This document shows positions 33,929 to 45,000 of a stretch of DNA of 64,000 bases, piece after piece. The number at the start of each line of letters is the position of its first letter. The stretch's first letter is position 1. Source of the DNA: Pontederia crassipes. Lineage: Eukaryota > Streptophyta > Magnoliopsida > Commelinales > Pontederiaceae. The DNA is taken from the NCBI GenBank assembly GCA_030549335.1, contig CM060198.1:63903958-63967957 (forward strand), given 5' to 3'. Under the pieces are notes generated by a model. It saw only the letters and a list, made by a program, of their open reading frames with translations. It ran no database searches and was not told the origin of the DNA. Both the position numbers and the translations under genes were made by a program.

Positions 33929-34907
33929 GCTTCCTGATGCCTTCAGTAATGACTAGCTTCCTGGCCTCTAGGTTCGCTTGGCTGATGTTATCTTTCATGG
34001 TTCCTGGACTACATTGCTGAGGCGCACCTCAGCTATGGCCGCAAGTTCACCTGCGTTGAATATTTTAATAGGAAAAAGGGGCTACATCTTTTTTTGTACT
34101 TTTTGAGTTGTTTTCCACCGTGATATCTGTCTTATAGGGCATTCATCTGCCATTTTGGCTGTTGTTTTATGTCCATTCTTTGTTCATCATAGATGAAACA
34201 ACTTTCATAAAAGCATAATCAACATGAGGAATCCTTTGCTCAAGAGGTTGGTGAAAGTCTGAATTCATCATAATTGCATGAAATAGCCATTGTAATTCTC
34301 CATCCGAGAATGAAACATTTATTGGTTCTTTGGCATGCAACTTTTCAGTTCAATTGTGCTTTGACTTGTGAAACTGAGCGCAAATACTAGGAAATAAGGA
34401 ACAGTATAGTTCCCATGCTATACATCGGAGAAGCTATAAGTTGGGCCTTCTGTGCAAAAAAACGCACTGATTTCCTTGTATTTACCCAAATAATTTAAAA
34501 TGTATTTGTCGATGCAAATAGATTACTCAACGCTTTCTGAAGTAGCCTTTGAGAAATGATATGTAGAGCTACAATGAAGGTAGAGCAATTCTTAGTCGTA
34601 TTTTGTGGTTACACTATTCGGATACTAATTTAGTTATATTGTAGACTTAAACATCATCCTACTACTCTGTCCAGTTCTATGAATTCAAACACCTTCACTT
34701 GTATCATTCATCACAAAAGCTTGTGATGGCATATAATCACAGCTCAAACGCATGCCAATGGAAAATTTATAATAATTGCCATATAGATTGCGTTTATTAG
34801 AAGTTTTCAAGAACTTTAATCTTGATGATACATATAACAAACCAACTGATAAAAGTAGAATAGTAGATGCATTCACAACAACCATAACTCGTCATTGAGT
34901 TAGTTTT
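33929..34907. other. TOM40 3' flank and intergenic sequence
   Basis: It holds the TOM40 3' UTR, whose end was not fixed, and AT-rich sequence between the convergent TOM40 and cupin genes. No further gene seen. Confidence 0.5.
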
Positions 34908-35043
34908 CTTATTTATCACTATGGAAGCAACGGGTTAGATCCCAAGCTCCTACTTAATTAGGAGGGAAGAACATTCTTATTTATCACCTCGGAAGCAATG
35001 GATTAGATCCCAAACTCCTACTTAATTGGGAGGGAAGAAGATT
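34908..35043. repeat. 68-bp tandem duplication over the 3' end of the cupin gene
   Basis: CTTATTTATCAC..GGAAGCAA.GG.TTAGATCCCAA.CTCCTACTTAATT.GGAGGGAAGAA occurs at 34908-34975 and 34976-35043. The right copy contains the last cupin codons (FFPPN and stop, 35022 onward). The left copy is a diverged duplicate just downstream of the stop. Confidence 0.88.
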
Positions 35044-36458
35044 TCATCTGAGGTCCTCTTGGACCTAAATTTTTGTTCCAAGTCGGATGTGATATTGAAG
35101 GAAGCTTGCAACACCTCGGGTGACATGGCCTTCCACACTGAAGTCCTCCCAGCCAAATGCGTGAACATAGGGCTACATTGTCATAAAAACAACATGCAAT
35201 TCAGGTATATTACTATTTGGTAATAAAAAATGAATCTTGGAACATATCTAGTCCATGTTTCGAACTTACTTGGGGGTTGTGATGATAGAGAACCAATCCA
35301 TACCGTCAGCATCAGCAATTTTGGACACAACAAAGAACCTGGGAACAATGAATAAATATCCAGCTTTGACATGAGTTTCAAGGACCCTCTTGCCATCAAT
35401 CCCCACAACTTGCACACGACCACTCCCTCTAACGATGTAGGTCACTTGGAAGGCCGAGTCACAAGAGAAGCCAGGGGAGCACATTGCATGGCCATTCAGC
35501 CTCACGAGGTCGGCACCTAGCCCTACCTCACCAACTAAAGGCAAGTTCTTGGTGTTTAACACTACAACACAACCACCATTCTTAATGTCAACATCTAGGG
35601 GTGCCTCCTCACAATTCAACGCCACGCCATCCCTATCGTCGTCCGATGGTTGCGGCATGGCATGATCATCCTTCACCTTGATGATGCTAGAATTAGTCTG
35701 GCTGTGGACGATGGTCTTCACCTCCTCCTCGTTGAGGTCCCAAGCACGACCCACAAATTCAGAGCTGAAACCAGTGAAGATGCTGTTCACGCCAGTGATT
35801 TGGAAATTATTAAATTGTCCAACCTTGTGACCCTTCGAGGTCTCTCCTAAGAAGAGCACCACGAGCTCAACATCGCTAGAGTTGAACCACCAGGTCACGA
35901 CACCAAACGGGAGAGCCATGGCATCACCCTTCTTGATGGCAATCACCTTTTCTTTGGTGGCCTCCGGAAGCACAATTCCACATGTTCCGCTACCTACAAA
36001 CAAGACCATAATAGAATGTCAATTATATCCATGACTCTCCTGCCATGCATGCCATGTCTAAAAACAATTTGATACTTATTTATGCACTCAAGAGGGTATG
36101 ATCTAACGTCAGAAGACAAGAAGCAAGACCGTTCCATCACAAGAAAATGTAATAGAAAAAAGTGTACATAACTTGGACCATTAATATCTTTTTCATTAAT
36201 CGAACATGTAAATTTTTTTTCCAAATAGGTCAATCAAAGTATTTCAATTATTGTTGATTCACCTTGAAGGACGTAGGCCACCTTGGCAGAATCAGAGTAG
36301 CTAGGAAGGGCGAGACCATGCTTCTCCAGTGCAAGCTTTGCTGCGCCGATGTTGGCAACACGAAACATGGGGAGCTCCTCACTACACCACGTATAGTACG
36401 ACCCTCCATCCCCTCCGTACAACTTCTTTGAGAGTTGGGGTGTCAAGTCGAGATCCAT
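35022..36458 (-). CDS. 11S-globulin-like (glutelin type-D 1-like) two-domain cupin
   Basis: The gene has three exons on the - strand: 36458-36263, 35993-35270 and 35172-35022 (TAA). That is 1071 nt, 356 aa, with GT-AG borders and closed phases; 356 aa is the usual length of this plant cupin family. Exon 1 gives MDLDLTPQLSKKLYGGDGGS and VAYVLQG. Exon 2 gives CGIVLPEATKEKVIAIKKGD, PFGVVTWWFN, then FTGFSSEFVGRAWDL and the second cupin domain (VTYIVRGSGRVQVV.., GYLFIVPRFFVVSKIAD). Exon 3 gives MFTHLAGRTSVWKAMSPEVL, the legumin-like tail, and ends FFPPN. Unlike true 11S storage globulins there is no N-terminal signal peptide and no obvious Asn-Gly processing site, so it is probably a single-chain cytosolic relative. 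Its biochemical role is not established. An in-frame ATG six codons upstream (36476) is possible but does not fit the family start. Confidence 0.93.
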
Positions 36459-36570
36459 GGTCGAGTAAGAGAACAAAGAATAACAAAAGAACTAGGAGAA
36501 TTTTGATAGAGAGTTAATTAAATTAGCGAAAGATAGCTCTGGTGAGATATTTGATAAGAAAAATGGCAGA

Positions 36571-36580
36571 TTATTTATAG
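36571..36580 (-). promoter_or_regulatory. TATA box of the cupin gene
   Basis: On the - strand it reads CTATAAATAA, about 115 bp before the ATG at 36458. That fits a 5' UTR of 80-90 nt. It is the strongest TATA match upstream of the gene. Confidence 0.6.
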
Positions 36581-36747
36581 AGTACTATAATGCTAAATTT
36601 AGACTTGTTGGTTAAGCCAAAGAAGGTAAAATTCAAATACGGTTGTTATAACCCTGAATAAGGTAGAATTTAATTTCAATCTTTATCATGTTTGCCTGAG
36701 TTAGCTTGGTTGGTTTAAACGTTTCTACATTGACAGTCTCCAATCAT

Positions 36748-36835
36748 GTAAAAATCTCAGCAACCATTGTGCAACAACGTTAAAATTCAATTCTTAGTAA
36801 CCATTGTGCAACAAGATTAAAATTCAAATCTCAAC
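36748..36835. repeat. Short tandem repeat, two copies
   Basis: AACCATTGTGCAACAA..TTAAAATTCAA..CT is repeated twice with a unit of about 46 bp, between the cupin promoter and the 3' end of the neighbouring dehydrogenase gene. Confidence 0.75.
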
Positions 36836-36997
36836 AGGGTCTACAAAAGTTGAGCTGCAATTCCGATTCAGCAGCATTTTTCAATCGTTCATTACTGCTG
36901 GATCATAGAGCAGCATGTGAAATAAGATTATTAATTCTTACAAAAAGGAAACACCAAACCTGCATGAAGTGTTCAGTGCCATCACAACAGAAACCTC

Positions 36998-39173
36998 TCA
37001 AAACTCGGCCATGTGGGTCTGATCAAAGTAGCAGCCTGATGGTCCTCCATCAGGAAGCAAAGCCAGCACCACTGGACCTTTGGCTCCCTCCTCGGTGGTG
37101 AGAACACCAGTGTGCCAGTTTAAGTCAGTGTTCACGTAGCCCGGGTGCACGCAGTTGATGTACATGTCTGGGTGCCTCTTCGCCAGAACTCTTGTGTAGG
37201 CGTTGAGCACAGTCTTCGAGACGCTGTATGATGGCAGCATCAATGGCCATCCGCCAGCTTCCAGCCTCCCATTCTTCAGGTCCTCCAGGAATCTGTCCAG
37301 CAGCCTCTCTATTTTCTCCTCATTCAGGTTCTCTATGTCGTTCAACTCTTCTCTGATCTTCTCGTTTGGCATCCTCTGTCCATCAACACAAGAAGATCAC
37401 AAAATGCACGCGAATCTAAGTAAGCCGATCTCATAAATTTTCCAACCTCACCCTATTTTCACCATAAACAGCAGATATTTGCTTACTACAGAAAGTGTGG
37501 AATATGAAAAGTCCCATTATATGAAGTGTTGGTATGCCAGATGGCTAATTTTAATTTACGTTGTTGATGCAGGTCTTCCGAGCATAACATAATTGTTTGC
37601 AACATAAATTGTGTCATGCATAATTGTACCATAAATCATATCACACACTCAGGAAACACAAAATTCATGATGCTAATTGTATGAAATGATATGATATTGT
37701 GTGCTAGATTTTGCAAAAACTAATAAAGTTAGGACTTCGGTCATGCAACATATTGTGCTATTTTTACAATTCTGGTAATATTGACATTCTTATTGTTACC
37801 TTGAGCTCTGATCTAAGTGAGGAGACATTAACGATCCTTGCACCCGAAGTAGAAAGCTTCAGGAGAGGGAGAAGTGCTTCAGTGACTCTCTTACAGCCGT
37901 AATAATTGGTATCAAAGCATGTCACAGCATTCTCATGCGTCTGGCGGATGACTCCTTGAACTTGATTAGTAGCTCTGCCTGAAAGCTAATACAGGAGAAA
38001 GAAAATAAATGATAAAGGCTTTATTCAAGCTTTTCAATGTAAACCACATCATAAAATTAAGTCCCGGATCATTAAATTGTTGAGCATTGACATCAAACTA
38101 CTAACCCAGGATTCTGGGTCAATGTTGAGAGCTTTCAGCCCTTCTACATCAACTGAAACCCCTGAAGCTCCTGCATTGTTCACCTGTGTATAACTCAAAT
38201 TAACGAGCTCAATTCTCAAAACAGGCCGGAAGGGCTTCAAAACACTGTTTCATTTCTGTTCATAGCATAAGAATCTGCCTAAGCAGCCAAACATTAGCAT
38301 CCTTGCAAAATGTTGAATTTGGCATGGAGGAGGAGTAACGTTTATACACCTTTTCTCCAATTAAACAAACATTAAAACGCATGCTTGGAAACAAGGTGAT
38401 AGGAAGAACGTGAAGCACACATTAACCAGATAAAGTGATACATACTGTGTTCTTAGGCTAAATCCATTAACTCGAGTACTAGTGATCAAAATAAGATGAC
38501 CTGAAGAAACAGACCTTTTGCTTGTTACACTTGTGCTCATAGGCTAAATTTAGTGACCCCAATTACTGAAATCAGATGCCACAAAGAGTGTAGAATGCTC
38601 TTCATCCCTGTAATGTCTCAGCAAAAAAAAAAAAGTTCATACTTTGATTCCTTTTATGATATTTTTTTTGTTTTATTCGCACAATCCCTATACAAAATAT
38701 CATTCTTATTCTGTGTCATCTGAATTGTAACATATCAAGCATATGGAACATCAAATTTGATCATAGATAGTCCACAAGTCTTCTCATGATCGTACCAAGA
38801 TGTCGAGCTTGCCGTACTCAGCTTGGACGAACTGAGATAAGGCGATGGCGCTGGATAGATCCCTAACGTCGAGCTGATGGAAGACGACGTTCGAGATGCC
38901 GTGGTCTCGGCGGAGCGCCTCCACTGCCCCTTGGCCCCTCGCGGCGTCCCTGGCTGTCAGGACCACCGTGACGCCCTCGAGCGCGAGCTGCCGGGCGACC
39001 TCGAGGCCGATTCCCTTGTTGGCTCCGGTGACCACGGCGATGCTGTCACAGTTAGGACGACAAGGTCACTCAAGACTCGAAGCTGTACATAAGTAGCTGA
39101 TAATGTGAAACGGCAGACAGTGAGATCGAACGACGCACCGGCGAAGGGACGGTGACGACCGGCGAGCTTCCAT
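36998..39173 (-). CDS. Short-chain dehydrogenase/reductase, salutaridine reductase/neomenthol dehydrogenase type
   Basis: A probable NADPH-dependent carbonyl reductase of the plant SDR114C group. Five exons on the - strand: 39173-39139, 39042-38796, 38183-38106, 37985-37800 and 37375-36998 (TGA), 924 nt, 307 aa, all phases closed. It shows the cofactor motif TGANKGIG (residues 17-24), LDVRDL, NNAG (96-99), the IVNVSS strand with the catalytic Ser (171-176) and the catalytic YSVSK (Tyr232, Lys236), then INCVHPGYVNTDLN. The segment before YSVSK (about 183-230, Glu/Lys-rich) is the extra flap typical of salutaridine-reductase-like SDRs. Exon 2 is GC-rich. Substrates vary widely in the family (terpenoid and alkaloid ketones, aldehydes), so none is proposed. 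No TATA box stands out. Confidence 0.93.
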
Positions 39174-41971
39174 TGCTGTCGATTGGGCCGTGGCCAAGGA
39201 AAGAAGGTATTTTTTTATCCGAGTGCTTAGGAGTTTAGTACGATCAGGGACCAGCATCAAATTAGTTTAAATGGATGGTTTATCGAAATTTTAACTCATG
39301 ATTAATGCAAATAATTATTATATTTATTGTTTTTTAAAGTATAAATTAATTTGATAGGAAAAAAACTAATATGAATATCCCTACATATTGCAACTTCTTT
39401 TTTGAAAATTTCTCACATATATTTTCAAAAACTTAAAATTTTAAAAGAAAATTATCATCTTTACATAGGTAAAATTTAGATCCTAATATATGAAAGTGAA
39501 TAAATAATAAAACTTGTACCCAAGTCCTTTTAATATACAAGTGACAGAATATGTCATAATATTAAAACTATATGGCCATAGTGAAAAGTGCTTTTAGAGA
39601 AAAGTGAATGTCATGATTTATTTGGAAAAAAAATGTAATAATGCAGAGTAACATGGAATTGGTGAACAAAGAATATAGTAAATTAATTAATCCGCTAGCA
39701 GCAATGAACAGTGATGGATTTCCAGGGAACTTGGAACTTGTAAGCAAAGTTAATTATTCGTTAATCGATCGACTCAAATTAATTAATTGTTTTGTCACAT
39801 GGCTTGCGATTTAAGCATGTGCAATCCCATGAGTCAGCATTAATATTTTAGTTCATTCAGCAAACTTTAAATATTTCTGCTGCAATGGCCATGGCGTGGA
39901 TGAACCAAAGTCATCATGCCTTATTAAATTGCTCATTTAGTGGTCATCATTATATCAATAAAGTCAAGATAAATGACATAATGATATTCTCCTGCCCAAA
40001 CTCATAATTGCAGAAGTCAAACCTAAAATTAGTAATTCTCGTCCACTGTAAGATATAATTTTACCAATCAATCAACGAAATTTGATTTGCACATCATGAA
40101 CCTGAATTAAAAATTAGGTTGACCACTTCCATGTCAAGATTGTCACAGATTCCTGCTATGAGACTGAAATCAATGGTGGATCCTCTCAGTTCTCTCATTA
40201 AAAGTTGAATTCACAATTACCATTAAAACATTATTCTCCATTCACTGAATTAAAGTTCAAAAATCACTTTGGATTGTCCTAATAATTAGATGATGATTGG
40301 TTATATTGGTTGTCTATTGTGACTCACCAATTGCACTACGAGCACCCGTCAATGGAAATATTTTTTTTCTCTTATGGCCGATTTTTTCCATGTCGGGTCA
40401 AGTCGGATCAATCGTCACAAAATTTGATCCGACTAAGCAGATGGATCCGATTCTATCTAATGATCCACACTATTTTTGTTTTTGTATTTAAATTGATTTA
40501 TTTAGTTTAGATTTTTATGTGAATACAAATTTAAAATATATAAAAATAAAGCATTTAAAATATAGAAAATACTTAACAAATAAAATATTTTTATAATTTA
40601 AAATAAAATATTAAATATATTTTTATATTATAAATAAGTAATAAAAGAAAAAAAAGGATGTTCGAACACTCTACCGGTCCAGCCAAATCAAATTTCATGT
40701 CCAAAAAGCAATCAAACCGACTCAACTCAATCTAATCAAAATTAGTCGAATCAGACTGATTTGTGAACATCTATGTTCACTGCAAAAAAAAAATATGCAA
40801 CAAGTTTTTTTGGGATGCTCCACTTTCTCCGGAAATCCACATGAAAAAAATTTTGCATCAAAATTTCCCACCCCAAACGATAATTTCTTCATAATTTGCG
40901 TCAAAAACTTTCACCTCAAATATCATTTCAAAATTTGCTCCAAGATTGGAATTCCCATTTTCTTTTCAGATTCGATCTTCTTAGTAGCAAACCTTAGACG
41001 TCTCATATGTTTGAGAATATATATATATATATGTAAGAAGTAGTGAGAGAATATACTTAGTGGGCGATCAACTACACGGGCCTTTAACAATCGAAATTTG
41101 AATTCTAGCTCAATTGGGCCCAACCATTTATGGCTCAAGAGGTTGATTGAAAACATATATCGGCTGTACATTGTTTTTTTATGATAACGTTAATTTTGCT
41201 GAAACCTGAACAGAAAAAAAATTGTTTGAGATTATTAATAGTTTGTAAAAAAAATAATAGGATGATAAATATGGATGAGTTGAAAGGGAGGGATCCCATC
41301 AAATTAATTAAGGATAACAATTAACATGTTTTTTTTTTTGCCTAAAGGTATTTGCTTTCAAATCCTCCATAGGGACACCTAATTAAATATATAGAAAGTG
41401 AACCCTCAAGTCATTAAATATGCATTCCATCTTCTAATAATTTGTCTTTCTGCAAAAAAAAAAAAAAATTTGTCGAATTGAGTGTATAGTTAATACTGTA
41501 AAATTGTGGATTCATTTAAGCTTGGTAAAAAGGTCTTAAAAATGAGTCATAAACGCAACAGGAAAAGAGAATGTTTTAACATTATAATTATCAATCAGAC
41601 ATTAATAACCTTCTTAACATAAAAAAAGGTAATATTGTAAGAAAATTTAAACAAGAGGATTAGTTCAACATTTTCCTTTCGGGTGGAGCCTCATGGAGTT
41701 TTAGGCCCATTGCTTCCATAGGACCAGTGTCCCCATCACCACATTTCTGCACGTGCTTCCAGTTATTGGACCAGTGTCCCCATCTCCTATATCCAAAGGA
41801 TGAGGGGGGAAAAGGATAAATAGGAGATAAAAATAAGGTAGTAGAGATGAGATGGTGCATTATGTTTCTTTGTAGTAAAAGGCTATGTTAAATCTTCTTC
41901 TATGCAATCTTTTTTTTTCTATTTATTTATAATATATTTGTGCAGTCATATGTCGTTAATTTCTCTTTTTT

Positions 41972-41981
<10 letters not shown>
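39174..41981. other. AT-rich intergenic sequence
   Basis: No gene seen. Around 40380-40790 lies a repeat-like block: GTCGGGTCAAGTCGGATC at the left, and at the right a GATTTGTGAACATCTATGTTCAC end that resembles, in reverse complement, the start of the small repeat at 55560. It may be a non-autonomous DNA element. A (TA)n stretch lies near 41018. Confidence 0.4.

Positions 41982-42019
<38 letters not shown>
41982..42019 (+). repeat. Run of 38 consecutive G after 16 T
   Basis: A T16 run (41966-41981) is followed directly by 38 G and then TTGCAAAAG. Such a pure G tract is very rare in an AT-rich plant intergenic region. It could fold into G-quadruplexes, or it may be a sequencing or gap-joining artefact. 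Confidence 0.95.
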
Positions 42020-42021
<2 letters not shown>

Positions 42022-45000
42022 GCAAAAGATTTGGTGCTCTATTATCTCATCATTTTTTTTACTTGATAAATTAACAACCTTTCTTTTTTCAACAAATAAA
42101 TTTGACAGTAGGAAACATTCTGTTTCGTCGATATTTCATAGCCCTATAAACGCGACATACCTAAATGTGTGCGTGAAAGACCTGAATTGACATATTTGTC
42201 ACTGTTGTCCAAACCCTAATCTCTAGAGTAAATTATTAATGATGCAAATCTACGATGCATATAATATTGTCCAAGCATTAGTTTTCTTTTCATTCTACAG
42301 ATCACAAGATCCACAATTAAATGGCAATTAATTTATGTGCAGGAAACTAATTACGCCCTTGCATTTGCAACATGGTGCTTTCTTTCATGTGTTCCCCAGA
42401 GGGGTGCCAACTTTTAATTTCTTAAATTTTATTATAATTTGTAAGTTTCATATGCAGTGAACATGGACACCTTTTTTTTTTTGCCCTTGCCTCCCAGTGC
42501 TTATGAGACATGGCTTTCCTTAACTACGTGTTTTAGCTGCACTAATCTTTCTTTGTCACAATGTTTTAGGACAATACAACGAACCGAGTAGGAGGATTGA
42601 GGAACCCAAAGCAAATCTCCGAAGTATCTAATGAGAGATCTCCCTGGATACCCGGTGCTTGCAAATCCTACACAACTTATCCACCTTAGATTTAGTTCAT
42701 AGATCTCTCCACTAAGAACGTAATGTTTTCCATTCATTAGTTTTGTGTTTTGTCAAGTAATTGTTGGCATGTGTTCCTATGAAATTTATTTGGAGTTTGG
42801 GACCGATATTTTTGGAGCGAGGAGCCAAGATTGCGATTTGGATTTGGCACATGCTTCATTATTGGACATGCATCGTACTTTTGTTTAGATATTGGAATAA
42901 GTTGAGGAATGGGGAAAAAAACTTTAATTATGGCGCCACTAATCCATGATTACAAGTTATCAAACTAAGTTCCTTGTGAGTGCACAAAACCGCATATGGA
43001 CGTGACTTAGCAAAAACATGGAGATTCTTAATCCATCTCTTGGACTTCTTAAGATTGCTTACTTTGAATTGAAGGAAGAAATCCTAGTTATAATACAATG
43101 TGTCTGACTTGATTGTGTTAACCTTCATTGTAGCATCATTTTGACACCCTCAACAAAGCTTTGAAACCGTGATGTAGCTCCATTAATTTTTAATTTCTAT
43201 CGTGTACTTCCATCTGCTGAGAAGGAACAATTTTAAAGGGTTAATTGTTATAGAATATGAAATGTGCATTTTAGGAGAAATTAGGTAGAACCGTTCATAG
43301 TTCCATCACCAGCAGCATATGAAATAAAGATTTCATTGAGTAAACTTGCATATGATCATATGTCACACCATGTGTGTTCATCCGAGTCACCTTTCTTATG
43401 TCTAGTTCAAAGAGAGCAAATCTTCAACTACAGATTTGTTATTCCGTTTCTCTTACACATGAATTTGTGCAGTCAACTTTGGGAAAACAGCATCAAGAGG
43501 AATCACTCTACATATATTCAAACGTCTCAAATTAAAATGATCAGAAATCCCAAGTTATGATTCTACCAATGTTTCAGTGTTAGATCATTGACCATGCACG
43601 AATTGTATCATCAATTTGTTAGTAACGTCAGAGAATTCAGAAAGGGAAAACACCTATAAGTTATTCCAACAAGACCTGTTCCTCTGATTCTTCTGCATAG
43701 TTTACAATATATAACACCTTAAGGACCTCAATGCCAAAAGATACATGTAACTAATTAACTTAAGAAAGCAACGAGAATAATTAACCAATATGACTTAGTT
43801 CCTGCGCAAATGAAGTCATCGCGTGTTGAGACAACTACTCTCAGATAATAAGAAATCTCGAGTGCCAATGTAAGTCTCAAGTTTATGCTAATTAATTATA
43901 TCAAACTTGCTCCTTAAAGATGCAACAAAGAACAAATTAAACGAGAAGATAAGCTTGATTGATGCTTCACTAATTTAGAAGATAAGCTTCTGCTGGTTCA
44001 AAAACAAATTAAACGTCTTTTCAGTGTAATTACATAAAAATCTGCATAGTACTCGCATTCTTATCCACAGATGAAAGGACATATTAATCACGTTTAAGTA
44101 CCCACTTTTATCTAAAACTTTATTTAATGATGCATACCTATTCATGCCTTGTTGCAGATACGATGAACATATTTCTTGATCAAAGTGCACGATTCAAATT
44201 GGTTTACATCGAGGACGCACCTTTGATATAAAATAATCCCCAAGTGTAAATTAATAAATCATCACATAATATATATAAATACACTTAGATGTCCTAATTA
44301 TGATTAATTAATTATGGATCTTGGTACAGGGTCCAGTCCCAGAAGATAAATATAAATATATACATATTGAGCTGCACATGATCTGGAGAGCCTTTAATGG
44401 ATCAAGAAGTCTCACTTGTTTGGTGCCTAGCAAAAATTTGCAAGCGACAGAGCGTGTGGCAGACAGACAAATGGACAAAGACGGCTACACCTTCTTATTT
44501 ATTATTTTATTTATTTTTAATGAAAATATCGTCTATGCGACACATGGCATCCACTAAGTTTAAACAATTACAAGGCCCCATCTATCTTGTAAATTATATA
44601 AATAAAAATATTTTATAATTTTTTTCCTAGTAGTTATCAATTGGCACCTAACTTTGAGTCTCCATCTTAGCCAATTCCAGCTGCACAAAGCAAGTTTCAA
44701 CTTTTTAACTCCGAGAAATTTGATGATTTATTGCAGCATATGTCAGTTCATTTTTTCCCCTAATTTTCTTACCCAAATTTTTAAATCCATCGGATCCCTA
44801 TATTCAAGATCGTTGCCACACTAGTATTCAAAAAACGACGTCGATCATTTAACTTATACGATTTTAAAAATTATGTACACCGAGCACAAGTTAGAACATC
44901 GACTAATCTAAATATGACTCTTGAATAAATGAAACTCATAATAATAATTTTTTTACGCTCATACATGCATATTCGAACTCAGACATTTTTACTTAAGCAG

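Noticed and set aside
42501-42737. 78-codon - strand frame with non-repetitive protein-like text
   Set aside because: No domain recognised, no splice context, and isolated in AT-rich sequence. Kept only as background.
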